DNA of 64,000 nucleotides, taken from NCBI RefSeq assembly GCF_015751895.1, contig NZ_JADOTZ010000001.1:1-64000 (forward strand). Reading direction: 5' to 3'. The translations under genes and the position numbers were made by a program. The notes below the pieces were generated by a model that worked only from the letters and a program-made list of their open reading frames with translations, searched no databases and had not been told where the DNA came from. The DNA comes from Zhihengliuella flava. GTDB taxonomy: Bacteria; Actinomycetota; Actinomycetes; Actinomycetales; Micrococcaceae. Shown here one piece after another: positions 37,026 to 46,390 of the stretch (position 1 is its first letter; every line of letters starts with the position of its first letter).

Positions 37026-37521
37026 GGGTCAGTCCTTCGCTGGGGTCGGCTGCGGCCGGATGACGCGGTTCGTGGTGGACATCGAATGCCACGCTCCGCG
37101 CGATGAAGCACACCTTGTGCGCGTTGGTATGCAGCGCGTTGGCGAGCTCTCGCTGTGACTCGTCCGCCAGGCTGACCCGCGGGCGCACCGTGGCGGAGGT
37201 GAATTCGCCGCTCCCATCTCGGTTAAGGCGCAACTGCCCCACGGCGTCGTCCTCATATGCAGTGACGACGACGCCGTGCTTCACCGCCAGGTGAAGATAG
37301 GACAGCATGTGGCATTGGCTGAGCGCAGCGAGCAGCAATTGCTCCGGATTCCAGCGATCACGGTCGCCATGAAACGTTGGGTCCGCCGTGCCGGGGAGGT
37401 CCGGTAGCCCGGCGGCTCGGATGACATGATCACGTCCGTAATCGCGGTAGCCGGTCGTGCCGCCGGTGCGGGCCCCCGTCCACTCGAGGGACACGGCGTA
37501 CTGGTGTTCGCTCAGGTTCAT
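37018..37521 (-). CDS. OsmC family protein (peroxide-type)
   Basis: A 167-residue protein from [20 protein letters not shown]. The two conserved cysteines of OsmC/Ohr proteins are in place: [18 protein letters not shown] and [10 protein letters not shown]. The Arg/Glu region [13 protein letters not shown] is also present. Members reduce organic hydroperoxides with thiols. It forms a pair with the downstream truncated haemoglobin gene (8-nt overlap), suggesting a joint stress role. The upstream aminopeptidase gene lies 10 bp away on the same strand, so all three may share a transcript. Confidence 0.88.
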   Translation of the reverse strand: MNLSEHQYAVSLEWTGARTGGTTGYRDYGRDHVIRAAGLPDLPGTADPTFHGDRDRWNPEQLLLAALSQCHMLSYLHLAVKHGVVVTAYEDDAVGQLRLNRDGSGEFTSATVRPRVSLADESQRELANALHTNAHKVCFIARSVAFDVHHEPRHPAAADPSEGLTHE

Positions 37522-37531
37522 GCCATCTACG

Positions 37532-40078
37532 CTACGCCCGATCGGCCTCGCGAGCTGCCAGCGCTCGGACCACGGCGTCACGGTTCTCCAACATGAGCCT
37601 GCGCAGCGCCGGGGCCTGCTCGCCCAAGTCGGCCAAGAAAGCATCCGTCTGCTGCAGGGTCCTCTCGCTGACCTGCGCGGCAGGGTAAAGGCCCACGACG
37701 ATCTGCTGGGCGATCTCGTGACTCCGTTCTTCCCAGACGGAGCGCACCTCGGCGAAGTAGTCGTCCGCAAACTCCGTCAGGAGTGTGGCATCATGCACGC
37801 GGTTGAAGCCCGCAATGGCCTGGCGCTGGTGGGTATTCGACAGGGAGTTTTCGCGAACGACGGCGTCGAAGACCGTGCGCTTGGCCGCCACCGTGGGTTC
37901 GGCCGCCCGAGCCAGCTCGGCAGCCAGCGCGCCGTTGGCGGTGTTGTCGGCTTCGAGCTCGGCGTCGATGTCGGCGTGGCCAGCGCGACCGCCAGCGACG
38001 AGGGCCGTCAACAGCTCCCACCGGAGGTCCGTGTCTACCGTGAGCCCCTCGAGGCGGCGCGAGCCATTGAGGAGGGTCGCGATCGTGTCAAGCTGTGCGC
38101 TCGTGCGGCTGCGCGCAGCAAACGCCTTGACGAACTGCAACTGGTGGTCAGAATTCGGTGCGGCCGCCTCGGCAAGCTTCCACAGCGCCTCTGCCGTTGA
38201 CACCGCGAGGTCCGCTGCGGCGTCGTCCGCCACGTAAAAGTCCAGCGTCGTGCTGAGTTGACGCAAGAGCACCATGATGACCGAAGAATCCGATTCGTGG
38301 GCGATGTTATTGAGGATGAGCTCGACGTAGTCGCGACCGCGCGTTTCGCCATCGCGTGCCGCGTCCCACGCTGACCCCCACACGAGCGTGCGAGGGAGCG
38401 ATGAGTCGAAGTCTTTGAGGTGCTTGATCGCGGTGGCGAGCGAGAACTCGTCGAGCCGGATTTTGGCGTACGCAAGGTCGTCGTCGTTCACGAGGATCAG
38501 ATCCGGTCGTGGTCGGCCGATGAGGCCTTCTACCTCGGTACGTTCCCCCGCGACATCGAGCTCTTCGCGGTGCGTGCGGACCAGAGCGCCGTCGTGCAGG
38601 TCGTAGCAGCCGACAGCGAGGCGGTGGGGGCGGAGCGTCGGGTGCTCGGCGATGGCCGACTGGCGAATCGCGAAAGCGGTGATGTTTCCGGCGTGATCCG
38701 TCTCGATTTCCGGCGTCAGCTTGTTGACGCCCGCGGTCTCTAGCCACAGCTGGCCCCATTGACTGAGGTCGCGGCCGGAGGACGCTTCGAGCTCCACCAT
38801 GAGGTCTTTGAGCTCGGTGTTGGAGAAGGCATGCCGGGAGAAGTAGCTGCGCACGCCAGTCATAAATTCCTCTTGCCCCACCCACGCGACGAGCTGGCGC
38901 AGCACGGAGGCCCCCTTGGCGTAGGTGATGCCGTCGAAGTTCACCTGCACGTCCTCGAGGTCCTTAATTTCGGCGACGATCGGGTGAGTGCTCGGCAGCT
39001 GATCCTGCCGGTAAGCCCAGGCCTTTTCCATGGAGGCGAACGTGGTCCACGACTGCGTGAACTCCGTGTTTTCGGCGGCGGCCAGGGTGGACATAAACTC
39101 GGCGAACGACTCGTTGAGCCACAGGTCGTTCCACCAACGCATGGTCACCAGATCGCCGAACCACATGTGGGCCAGCTCATGCAGCACCGTGATGGCACGG
39201 CGTTCAACGACCGCGTCCGTGGGGCGGGAGCGGAAAACGTAGTTCTCGAGGTAGGTGACGGCACCAGCGTTCTCCATGGCACCCGCATTGAACTCGGGCA
39301 CGAACAACTGATCGTATTTCTCAAACGGGTAGGGCGTGCCGAACTGCTCTTCAAAAAACTCGAATCCCCGGCGCGTCAGCTCGAAAATGTTCTCGGCGTC
39401 CACGTGCTCCATGATCGATGCGCGGGCGAATACGCCGAGGGGAATGGTGCGGCCGTCGGTGCTGGTGAGCTCGCTGCGCACCGACTGATACGGCCCGGCA
39501 ATGAGCGCGGTGATGTATGAGGACATGCGCAGGGTGGGCTGGAAGGCCCACGTCGTGGTGCCTTCCCCGTGGGGCGTCGGTTCCGGGGTTGGTGCGTTGG
39601 ACACGACGTCCCAGTGTGACGGCGCTGTGACCGTGAATTGGAAGGTCGCCTTGAGGTCTGGTTGCTCGAAGACGGCGTACATGCGGCGCGAATCCGGCAC
39701 CTCGAATTGCGTGTAGAGGTAGACCTCGTGGTCAACGGGATCGACGAAGCGGTGCAGGCCTTCACCCGTGTTCGTGTACAGCGCGTCGGCGACAATCGTG
39801 AGCTCGTTGTCCGCGGCGAGTTGCGGCAAGTGGATTCGTTCGCCGTCGGCCACCTGGGCCGGGTCGAGGTCGACTCCGTTGAGCGTCACCCGGTGAACGG
39901 TGTCCGTGACGGCGTCGATGAAGGTTGCGGCTCCGGGGGTGCCCTTGAAAGCAACATGCGTCGTGGAACCGAAAACCCGTTCCCCGCGCGTGAGATCCAG
40001 CTCGACGCGATACGAATCAACGGTGACGAGCTGCGCTCGTTCCTGCGCTTCAGCACGGGTGAGATTAAGTCCTGGCAC
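37532..40078 (-). CDS. pepN: Aminopeptidase N (M1 zinc metallopeptidase)
   Basis: An 848-residue peptidase. The GTG at 40078 (VPGLNLTRAEAQERAQLVTV) is taken because AGGAGGA precedes it and the family starts there; the ATG 21 codons upstream has no ribosome site. The exopeptidase motif GAMENAGAVTY is at about residue 265, and the zinc site HELAHMWFGDLV with the downstream third ligand Glu in NESFAEF at about 300-325. The C-terminal half is the ERAP1-like helical domain. It removes N-terminal residues from peptides released by Clp and other proteases. Actinobacterial PepN proteins have this length. Confidence 0.96.
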   Translation of the reverse strand: MPGLNLTRAEAQERAQLVTVDSYRVELDLTRGERVFGSTTHVAFKGTPGAATFIDAVTDTVHRVTLNGVDLDPAQVADGERIHLPQLAADNELTIVADALYTNTGEGLHRFVDPVDHEVYLYTQFEVPDSRRMYAVFEQPDLKATFQFTVTAPSHWDVVSNAPTPEPTPHGEGTTTWAFQPTLRMSSYITALIAGPYQSVRSELTSTDGRTIPLGVFARASIMEHVDAENIFELTRRGFEFFEEQFGTPYPFEKYDQLFVPEFNAGAMENAGAVTYLENYVFRSRPTDAVVERRAITVLHELAHMWFGDLVTMRWWNDLWLNESFAEFMSTLAAAENTEFTQSWTTFASMEKAWAYRQDQLPSTHPIVAEIKDLEDVQVNFDGITYAKGASVLRQLVAWVGQEEFMTGVRSYFSRHAFSNTELKDLMVELEASSGRDLSQWGQLWLETAGVNKLTPEIETDHAGNITAFAIRQSAIAEHPTLRPHRLAVGCYDLHDGALVRTHREELDVAGERTEVEGLIGRPRPDLILVNDDDLAYAKIRLDEFSLATAIKHLKDFDSSLPRTLVWGSAWDAARDGETRGRDYVELILNNIAHESDSSVIMVLLRQLSTTLDFYVADDAAADLAVSTAEALWKLAEAAAPNSDHQLQFVKAFAARSRTSAQLDTIATLLNGSRRLEGLTVDTDLRWELLTALVAGGRAGHADIDAELEADNTANGALAAELARAAEPTVAAKRTVFDAVVRENSLSNTHQRQAIAGFNRVHDATLLTEFADDYFAEVRSVWEERSHEIAQQIVVGLYPAAQVSERTLQQTDAFLADLGEQAPALRRLMLENRDAVVRALAAREADRA

Positions 40079-40382
40079 GGTTCCTCCTGGGGTTTTGCGC
40101 TTGCGCGGTGAACGCGGGGTCCTCAGCGAGGCCGCGATCACGGTGCCGTTCTAGGGTAGGCGGCGCGCAACTGGTCAGTTCTGAAAGACTTACTAAGTAT
40201 TTCCCTAGTTTGTCACTTTGGGTCGGTCAGCACCAGAGGGATCGCACGGTGGTGCCGAGTGTTCATGACGTTTGCTCTCGAGGAGATCGCGGACGGGGAC
40301 CCTTCGCACGTAGGATCGCTCTCGGTGGAGCCCCGGATGCCCGGTTCCACCACGAGTACCACCGAGCACCTCTGGAGATACC
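40079..40382. other. Intergenic region between pepN and the lactonase gene
   Basis: About 300 bp between divergent genes. No gene is supported. It must hold both promoters. An A/T-rich patch near 40180-40217 contains the palindrome ACTTA-C-TAAGT (40188-40198), a possible operator. I could not fix promoter boxes with confidence. CTCTGGAGATACC precedes the lactonase start. Confidence 0.45.
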
Positions 40383-41441
40383 ATGCCTCAGCCCACCACC
40401 GTCGACCTCTATATCGCCTGCGCCGGAGCTGATCGCATTGATCGATTGCGGCTGGATACCGCGACGGGTGGGTTGGAAGCGACGGGACAGAGTTGGCCGG
40501 CACCGGGGATTCGTACCTCAGCCTACGACGGCGACCGCAGCCTGTACTACGCGGGCCAGTCGACGTCGCCCGGGTCGATCCAGGTGTTGCAGCGCGATGA
40601 TGCCGGCGCGCTCACGACCGTGGCCACCGCAGAAGTGCCGGACAAATGCGTCAATGTTTCGTTGGCGCCCCATGGGTCGGCCATCTTCTCGGCCTCATAC
40701 CACGGGCATAGCGTCTTCGGCTTACCGCTCGACGCCGATGGCATCCCCAACCCGCCGGCTGTCGCGGGCGACGCTCCGGGGGAGAAAGCCCACTCGGTGG
40801 TCGTGGCACCCGACGGCCAGCACGCGTACGTTGCCTCCTTGGGCGACGACGTCGTGGTGGCCTACGCCGTAGAGGGCGCCCGGTTGGTGGAGGTGAGTCG
40901 GCACCGCAGCCCAGAGGGGGCCGGCCCGCGTCACCTGCGCTTTTCCTCCGGTGGAGACGTCCTGTATGTGCTGCACGAAATGACGGGACTCGTCTTGGTA
41001 TATCGCCGGGACCTAGCCTCCGGAGCGCTGCGGCAGATGCAGGCCATCGATTCCGTGCCGGAGTCCTTGGAACTCAAGCCCGGGTGGGCGCGCGACGCGC
41101 AGAGTCCGTGGCCGGGGCTGGACCGGGTGTGGTGTGCCGATCTGCACTTAACCGGCGAGGGGCGGTTCCTCTACACGACGGAGCGGTCCACCTCCACGAT
41201 CAACGGTTTCGCGGTCGATGACCAGGGCACGCTGTCGCTCCTGGGCACTTGGGAGACGGAAAAGCAGCCCCGCGGCGCCGCCATCGTGGCTGGCGTGGAT
41301 GCCGAGTACTTCCTCGTCGCCGGTGAAGCGTCCGACAGCGTGACCGCGCACCAACTCGACCGAACGACTGGCGAGTTGAGCGTGACGGGCCGAGCGCCGA
41401 CGGGTGCCGGCCCCCTCTGGATCGAGCCTGCGACCCGCTAA
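40383..41441 (+). CDS. pgl: Lactonase family protein (6-phosphogluconolactonase-type beta-propeller)
   Basis: A 352-residue protein starting MPQPTTVDLYIACAGADRID. Repeated beta-propeller blades are seen: LYYAGQSTSPGSIQVLQRDD, NVSLAPHGSAIFSASYHGHS, HSVVVAPDGQHAYVASLGDD, RHLRFSSGGDVLYVLHEMTG, LTGEGRFLYTTERSTSTING and onward. This is the YbhE/Pgl family, which hydrolyses 6-phosphogluconolactone or similar lactones. The next gene downstream is rpiB, also of the pentose phosphate pathway, which supports this substrate. No signal peptide. The gene ends 49 bp before rpiB and may be cotranscribed with it. Confidence 0.85.
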   Translation: MPQPTTVDLYIACAGADRIDRLRLDTATGGLEATGQSWPAPGIRTSAYDGDRSLYYAGQSTSPGSIQVLQRDDAGALTTVATAEVPDKCVNVSLAPHGSAIFSASYHGHSVFGLPLDADGIPNPPAVAGDAPGEKAHSVVVAPDGQHAYVASLGDDVVVAYAVEGARLVEVSRHRSPEGAGPRHLRFSSGGDVLYVLHEMTGLVLVYRRDLASGALRQMQAIDSVPESLELKPGWARDAQSPWPGLDRVWCADLHLTGEGRFLYTTERSTSTINGFAVDDQGTLSLLGTWETEKQPRGAAIVAGVDAEYFLVAGEASDSVTAHQLDRTTGELSVTGRAPTGAGPLWIEPATR

Positions 41442-41490
41442 AATGGTCAGGGCCCCCGCGGCCACGTCAGAACCCACTAAAGGACACACA

Positions 41491-41964
41491 TTGCGCGTAC
41501 ACATTGCGACCGATCACGCAGGGATGGAGCTGAGCGCTCACCTCGTAGAACACCTCAAGCAGCAGGGCCACGACGTGGTCGACCACGGGCCCACCGAGTA
41601 TGACGCTGAGGATGACTACCCCGCTTTCTGTATCGATGCAGCTGAGGCGGTGGTCGCGGACCAGAAGAGCGGCGTCGAGGCTCTGGGTATTGTTCTGGGT
41701 GGGTCAGGCAACGGAGAGCAAATTGCGGCCAATAAGGTGCGGGGCATCCGCGCCGCGCTCGCGTGGAACCTCTCCACGGCGCAACTGGCTCGCGAACACA
41801 ACGATGCCAACGTGATCGCCGTCGGCGGCCGTCAGCACAGTCTGGCGGAAGCGACCGAGCTGATCGATGCCTTCCTGGCCGAACCATTTTCCGGGGCCGA
41901 GCGGCACGCGCGCCGCATCGGCAAGATCGCGGCCTACGAGTCCACCGGCGACATCCAACGCTAA
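41491..41964 (+). CDS. rpiB: Ribose-5-phosphate isomerase B
   Basis: A 157-residue enzyme with a TTG start (LRVHIATDHAGMELSAHLVE); AAAGGA precedes it at the right distance. The N-terminal HIATDHAGMELS, the active region VLGGSGNGEQIAANKVRGIR and AREHNDANVIAVGGRQHSLA define RpiB. The GSGNGEQIA form has the Glu base used by actinobacterial RpiB, in place of the Cys of the E. coli enzyme. It interconverts ribose-5-P and ribulose-5-P. It directly abuts the DNA glycosylase gene (stop TAA followed at once by GTG). Confidence 0.94.
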   Translation: MRVHIATDHAGMELSAHLVEHLKQQGHDVVDHGPTEYDAEDDYPAFCIDAAEAVVADQKSGVEALGIVLGGSGNGEQIAANKVRGIRAALAWNLSTAQLAREHNDANVIAVGGRQHSLAEATELIDAFLAEPFSGAERHARRIGKIAAYESTGDIQR

Positions 41965-42882
41965 GTGCCGGAAGGTCACTCGATTCACCGGCTGGCACGC
42001 CAGCTGACCGATGTTTTTGCTGGTCAACGGGTCATCGCCACGAGCCCGCAAGGACGGTTCGCCGCGGGGGCGGAGCTCTTGACCGGCCGGAGCATCCGGC
42101 AGGCTCAAGCGCACGGAAAGCAGTTGTTCGTGGAGTTTGCGCCGGATGCGACTGATGCGGTGGATCCGCTCATTTTGCGCGTGCACCTCGGGCTCTACGG
42201 CGCCTTCAGTTTTGGCGGCGACGAGCATTTCCGGGGTGCGTCGAGTATCGGTGCCCCGCGCCGGATCGGCGAGGCTGAGAGTGCTGGTGCGGAAAGCGGG
42301 CCCTACGCGGGTCCACCTGCCCCCGTCGGAGCGGTGCGCCTGCGTCTTGAATCCGAGCACGGTTGGGCTGATCTACGCGGTGCCTCGGCGTGTGAGGTGC
42401 TCACCGCACCGGAGGCCGCATCCGTTCGTGACCGCCTGGGCCCCGACCCTCTCGCCAAGCCGTCAGACCAGCAGCCGGGTGCGGCTGAGGAGGAGTTCGT
42501 TCGGAGACTTGGCGCGACCCGCACGATGATCGGCGTGGCCCTGATGGACCAGTCCCGCGTGGCGGGCGTTGGCAATATCCACCGCGCGGAGTCGCTCTTT
42601 CGATGTGGAGTTGATCCGTGGGTCGCCGCTGGTGCTGTCGACACGGACCAACTGCGCGTGTTGTGGGCCGACCTCGTGGACATCATGCACGACGGCGTGC
42701 GGGATGGGCGCATCGTGACGACCGAGCCCGGTGACCGCGATCCGGACGGAGAGCTGTGGCCCAGCCAGGCGCATTATGTGTATCAGCGTCAGGGGCAGGA
42801 GTGCCGGAGGTGTGGGGCGACGATCAGGATGGCGGAGGTCTCCGGGCGCAAGCTCTATTGGTGCCCGCAGTGCCAAAGATAA
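41965..42882 (+). CDS. nei: Fpg/Nei family DNA glycosylase (endonuclease VIII type)
   Basis: A 305-residue glycosylase/AP lyase, with GTG as the start codon immediately after the rpiB stop. The N-terminal PEGHSIHRLARQL carries the catalytic Pro-Glu pair (PEG(D/H) as in Nei, rather than PELPE of Fpg). The H2TH region is VGNIHRAESLFRCGVDPW, and the C-terminal zinc finger CRRCGATIRMAEVSGRKLYW ends CPQCQR. It removes oxidised pyrimidines from DNA. The pattern matches actinobacterial Nei2-type proteins. Translation coupled with rpiB is likely. Confidence 0.92.
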   Translation: MPEGHSIHRLARQLTDVFAGQRVIATSPQGRFAAGAELLTGRSIRQAQAHGKQLFVEFAPDATDAVDPLILRVHLGLYGAFSFGGDEHFRGASSIGAPRRIGEAESAGAESGPYAGPPAPVGAVRLRLESEHGWADLRGASACEVLTAPEAASVRDRLGPDPLAKPSDQQPGAAEEEFVRRLGATRTMIGVALMDQSRVAGVGNIHRAESLFRCGVDPWVAAGAVDTDQLRVLWADLVDIMHDGVRDGRIVTTEPGDRDPDGELWPSQAHYVYQRQGQECRRCGATIRMAEVSGRKLYWCPQCQR

Positions 42883-42974
42883 AGCACATCAAGCCGCGTT
42901 CCGTTGCTGATTTGGAGGACGGCTTGAGCCCTGTTAGTCTCTTGCAGTCGGAACTGGTCACGGCCGGTTATTGC

Positions 42975-43045
42975 GGGGATGTAGCTTAATGGTAAAGCCT
43001 CAGTCTTCCAAACTGATGACGCGGGTTCGATTCCCGTCATCCCCT
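42975..43045 (+). tRNA. tRNA-Gly (anticodon TCC)
   Basis: 71 nt, GGGGATG to CATCCCC plus discriminator T. The D loop is AGCTTAATGGTAAAGC, the anticodon arm CAGTC-TTCCAAACTG has TCC, and the T arm GCGGG-TTCGATT-CCCGT closes. CCA is not encoded. Confidence 0.95.
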
Positions 43046-43057
43046 CGCATTGAAGAG

Positions 43058-43082
43058 GGCGGCTCTGGTAGGGCCGCCTTTT
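43058..43082 (+). terminator. Terminator after tRNA-Gly
   Basis: GGCGGC pairs with GCCGCC around a 9-nt loop and is followed by TTTT (43079-43082), 12 bp after the tRNA. Confidence 0.8.
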
Positions 43083-43183
43083 CACTGCCCCTGCCGGCGC
43101 GGAGAGCGAACCGCGCGGAGGGTGAGTGAGCAGGTAATTCGCGGAACGGTTCAACGTCTGCGTAAACTTACCTGTGCACTGAT

Positions 43184-43257
43184 CGGGGTGTAGCTCAGCT
43201 TGGTAGAGCGCGCGCTTTGGGAGCGTGAGGTCGCAGGTTCAACTCCTGTCACCCCGA
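43184..43257 (+). tRNA. tRNA-Pro (anticodon TGG)
   Basis: 74 nt from CGGGGTG to CACCCCG plus discriminator A. The C1-G72 pair is typical for tRNA-Pro. The anticodon loop TTTGGGA holds TGG, and the T arm CGCAGG-TTCAACT-CCTGT closes. It lies 82 bp before trigger factor. Confidence 0.95.
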
Positions 43258-43339
43258 CTCTGACGGTCGGCGATCCCCCTGGGACGCCGACCGTGTCGCA
43301 GAGACCCCATCACCGATTCCATTTCAGGAGTACAACGCT

Positions 43340-44722
43340 GTGAAGAGCGCCGTCGAAAATCTCAACCCGACTCGGGTCAAGCTCAACGTCGAGGTTCCGC
43401 TCGCCGAACTCCAGCCGGGCATCGACGCCGCGTACAAGTCGATTTCCGAGCAGATTCAGGTGCCGGGTTTCCGCAAGGGCAAGGTCCCGAACCAGCTCAT
43501 CGATCAGCGTGTGGGCCGCGGCTACGTGATCGAAACGGCCGTTAACGAGTCCCTGAATGGCTTCTACCAGCAGGCGATGACCGAGAACGAGCTGACCCCC
43601 ATCTCGCGTCCTGAGGTCGAGATCAACGAGCTGCCCGGACTCGAAAAGAATGCTGAGGGTGAGCTGAAGTTCACCATCGAGGTCGACATTCGTCCCGAGG
43701 TTGATCTGCCGGACTACGCCGGTATCGAGGTGACCGTCGACGCTGCTGAGGCCTCCGACGAGGACGTTGCCGCGTCGTTGGACGAATTGCGCGGACGCTT
43801 CGGCACGTTGAAGTCCGTCGATCGCCCGGCGGCTACTGATGATTTCTTGACCATTGACATGGCAGCCACCGTGGACGGCGAGGAAGTTGACTCCGCCGCC
43901 GATCTTTCGTACCAGATCGGCTCTGGCACCATGCTCGAGGGGCTCGACGAGGCCGTGACCGGCCTGTCCGCTGATGAGGATGCCATTTTCGAGACCACGC
44001 TTGCCGGTGGCGAGCACTCGGGCCAGGAGGCTCAGGTCAAGGTCGTCGTCAAGGCCGTGAAGGAGCGCGAGCTACCGGAGGCTAACGACGAGTTCGCCCA
44101 GCTCGCCTCGGAGTTTGACACGATCGACGAACTGAAGGCTGATTTGGCCAAGCAGGCCGCGGAAGCCAAGGTCACCGAGCAGGGTGTCCAGGCGCGCGAT
44201 CTGGTCTTGGACAAGCTGGTAGAGATGATTGAGGTTCCGGTTCCGGATTCGATCGTCGACGAGCAGGTGGAGCAGCACTTCTCTCAGGGGCAGCACTCGG
44301 AGGGTGATGAGCACGACACCGAAGAGCACCGCGCCGAGGTGCGTGCCAACGCTAGCCGTGCCTTCCAGAACGAGATCATTCTCGATGCGATCGCCGAGAA
44401 GGAAGAAGTCGGCGTCGAGCAGTCTGAACTGATCGACTACATCGTGCAGACGGCGTCGCAGTACGGCATGGACCCGAACCAGTTCGCCCAGATGCTCGAC
44501 GGCGCCGGCCAGGTGCCCATGATCGTCGGCGAGGTCCGCCGTCGCAAGGCGCTGGCCAAGGTCCTCGAGGTCGCCGCCGTCACCGATTCCGAGGGCGAAA
44601 AGGTTGACTTGTCCTCCTTCGTGAAGCCGCAGGGTGAAGAGGAGGCCGGAGCCGAGTCCTCGGCCTCATCCGCGTCGTCTGCCTCGTCCGCGTCGTCGGC
44701 CTCCGCCGACAGCGCCGAGTAA
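43340..44722 (+). CDS. tig: Trigger factor
   Basis: A 460-residue ribosome-bound chaperone and peptidyl-prolyl isomerase. Start GTG ([20 protein letters not shown]) with AGGAG before it. The ribosome-docking signature GFRKGKVP is at residues 46-53, in the N-terminal domain. The PPIase domain (about residues 150-245) begins near [16 protein letters not shown]. The C-terminal arms are helical with [20 protein letters not shown]. The last 30 residues are an acidic Ser/Ala repeat ([11 protein letters not shown]), a low-complexity tail usual in actinobacteria. It heads the tig-clpP1-clpP2-clpX locus and is followed by a perfect terminator. Confidence 0.96.
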   Translation: MKSAVENLNPTRVKLNVEVPLAELQPGIDAAYKSISEQIQVPGFRKGKVPNQLIDQRVGRGYVIETAVNESLNGFYQQAMTENELTPISRPEVEINELPGLEKNAEGELKFTIEVDIRPEVDLPDYAGIEVTVDAAEASDEDVAASLDELRGRFGTLKSVDRPAATDDFLTIDMAATVDGEEVDSAADLSYQIGSGTMLEGLDEAVTGLSADEDAIFETTLAGGEHSGQEAQVKVVVKAVKERELPEANDEFAQLASEFDTIDELKADLAKQAAEAKVTEQGVQARDLVLDKLVEMIEVPVPDSIVDEQVEQHFSQGQHSEGDEHDTEEHRAEVRANASRAFQNEIILDAIAEKEEVGVEQSELIDYIVQTASQYGMDPNQFAQMLDGAGQVPMIVGEVRRRKALAKVLEVAAVTDSEGEKVDLSSFVKPQGEEEAGAESSASSASSASSASSASADSAE

Positions 44723-44736
44723 GACTCACGCCCCCC

Positions 44737-44777
44737 GACGCCGGGGCCGGCCACAGTGTGTGGCCGGCCCCGGCGTC
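44737..44777 (+). terminator. Perfect 19-bp terminator hairpin after tig
   Basis: GACGCCGGGGCCGGCCACA pairs without mismatch with TGTGGCCGGCCCCGGCGTC around GTG, 14 bp after the tig stop. It is followed by GTTGTCTC rather than a T run. Confidence 0.85.
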
Positions 44778-44898
44778 GTTGTCTCTACGCGGCGTCGTGA
44801 TGCGCCCACAGCGAACTCGCGTGGCGCAAGCTCTACGTGGCCCCATTGAGCAAGTAATCTCGAAACAAGTCCACAACCGTACGGAGAGGTATTCGAGC

Positions 44899-45519
44899 AT
44901 GACTGAGGAATCCCAGACCCCAGCGATGTCATCGGTCGACCCGGCCAGCCGCGATGACTACATTTACAACCGGCTCCTCAAGGAGCGGATCATCTGGCTT
45001 GGCTCGGAGGTTCGCGATGAGAACGCCAATGCCATTTGCTCGCAGCTGCTTCTCCTGTCGGCGGAGGATCCCGAAAAGGACATCTACCTCTACATCAACT
45101 CGCCGGGTGGTTCCATCACCGCCGGAATGGCCATCTATGACACGATGCAGTTCATCCCGAACGACGTCGTCACGGTCGCGACGGGCCTGGCCGCCTCGAT
45201 GGGTCAGTTCCTGCTGTCATCAGGCACGAAGGGCAAGCGCTACGCGACGCCGAATGCTCGCATTCTGATGCACCAGCCCTCCGGCGGCATCGGTGGCACG
45301 GCGTCGGACATTCGCATTCAGGCCGAGCTCATCTTGCACATGAAGAAGATCATGAGTGAGCTGACTGCCGAGCAGACGGGCCAGACGGTGGAAACCATCC
45401 TGAAGGACAACGAGCGTGACAAGTGGTTCACGGCGTCGGAGGGTTTGGAGTACGGCTTCTTCGATCACATCGCTGAACACTCGGCAGCGGTCGCCGGCGG
45501 CGGCGGAATGACTCCGTAG
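44899..45519 (+). CDS. clpP1: ATP-dependent Clp protease proteolytic subunit ClpP1
   Basis: A 206-residue serine protease from [27 protein letters not shown] precedes the ATG. The active Ser is in [14 protein letters not shown], the His in LMHQPSGG, and the Asp further on in the KDNERDKWF region. [20 protein letters not shown] is the oxyanion-hole region. In actinobacteria ClpP1 and ClpP2 form mixed two-ring tetradecamers, fed by ClpX or ClpC. It is followed 53 bp later by clpP2 and separated from tig by a terminator, so clpP1P2 has its own promoter in the 120-bp gap. Confidence 0.95.
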   Translation: MTEESQTPAMSSVDPASRDDYIYNRLLKERIIWLGSEVRDENANAICSQLLLLSAEDPEKDIYLYINSPGGSITAGMAIYDTMQFIPNDVVTVATGLAASMGQFLLSSGTKGKRYATPNARILMHQPSGGIGGTASDIRIQAELILHMKKIMSELTAEQTGQTVETILKDNERDKWFTASEGLEYGFFDHIAEHSAAVAGGGGMTP

Positions 45520-45572
45520 CGAGAGCGCGCACTGAGCCCGATACCCACCCCCAAGACTTTTCAGGAGCAATC

Positions 45573-46232
45573 ATGAACTTCAACGGTTACGGCGCCGCAG
45601 GAGAGCTTCCGTCGGCTCGCTACATCCTCCCGCAATTCGAGGAGCGCACTCCGTACGGCTTCAAGCGTCAGGACCCGTACGCGAAACTCTTCGAGGACCG
45701 CATCGTGTTTCTCGGGTCGCAGGTCGATGATGCTTCGGCCGATGACATCATGGCCCAGTTGCTGGTCCTTGAGTCGATGGATTCTGAACGAGACATCACG
45801 CTCTACATCAATTCGCCCGGTGGCTCGTTCACGGCCATGACGGCCATCTACGACACGATGCAGTTCATTCGCCCCGAGGTGCAGACCGTCTGCCTCGGAC
45901 AGGCAGCCAGCGCTGCGGCTGTCCTGCTGGCCGCCGGAGCACCGGGGAAGCGCTTGGCGCTGCCCAACGCGCGTGCGCTGATCCATCAGCCGGCGATGGG
46001 CGGCGGCGAACGCGGCACGGCTTCGGACCTGCAAATTCAGGCAGAAGAGGTCATGCGCATGCGTTCGTGGATGGAGGAGACCCTCGCCTCGCACACCAAG
46101 AAGACCGCCGAGGAGATCAGCAACGACATTGAGCGTGACCTCTTTATGACCGCAGCCGGGGCGAAGGAATATGGTTTGGTCGATGAGGTCTTGACCTCGC
46201 GCAAGATCAAGCCGCAGAGCGCGATCAACTAG
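45573..46232 (+). CDS. clpP2: ATP-dependent Clp protease proteolytic subunit ClpP2
   Basis: A 219-residue protease subunit starting [20 protein letters not shown] after a CAGGAGC ribosome site. Catalytic Ser is in [14 protein letters not shown] and His in [13 protein letters not shown]. The N-terminal segment [20 protein letters not shown] is longer than in ClpP1 and is typical of actinobacterial ClpP2, which docks ClpX. It forms the working protease with ClpP1 of the same operon. A hairpin follows, so clpX is likely transcribed at least partly from its own promoter. Confidence 0.95.
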   Translation: MNFNGYGAAGELPSARYILPQFEERTPYGFKRQDPYAKLFEDRIVFLGSQVDDASADDIMAQLLVLESMDSERDITLYINSPGGSFTAMTAIYDTMQFIRPEVQTVCLGQAASAAAVLLAAGAPGKRLALPNARALIHQPAMGGGERGTASDLQIQAEEVMRMRSWMEETLASHTKKTAEEISNDIERDLFMTAAGAKEYGLVDEVLTSRKIKPQSAIN

Positions 46233-46247
46233 GCGTTACCCGGCTCG

Positions 46248-46293
46248 GGGGCGGATGGTGGTGCGCCATGAATTTTGCACCACGATCCGCCCC
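46248..46293 (+). terminator. Hairpin between clpP2 and clpX
   Basis: GGGGCGGAT with GTGGTGC pairs with GCACCAC and ATCCGCCCC (16 pairs, one symmetric mismatch) around a 12-nt loop. It is followed by TTCGCCC. It begins 15 bp after clpP2. Confidence 0.7.
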
Positions 46294-46390
46294 TTCGCCC
46301 AATCTGTGGCACAGCTGACTTAGAGTTAAAGGAAGCGTTGGTGCGGACAGTGCACTCGCGCGTGACCGAGAACAAAGGGAGTACGGCTCG

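Noticed and set aside
38759-39520. 253-codon open frame on the plus strand
   Set aside because: It is antisense to pepN, which has all M1 peptidase motifs in the other strand.
44778-44898. ClgR operator before clpP1
   Set aside because: CGC-GTG-GCG near 44818-44828 has the wrong half-site spacing (3 instead of 5) for the known ClgR site, so no operator is called.
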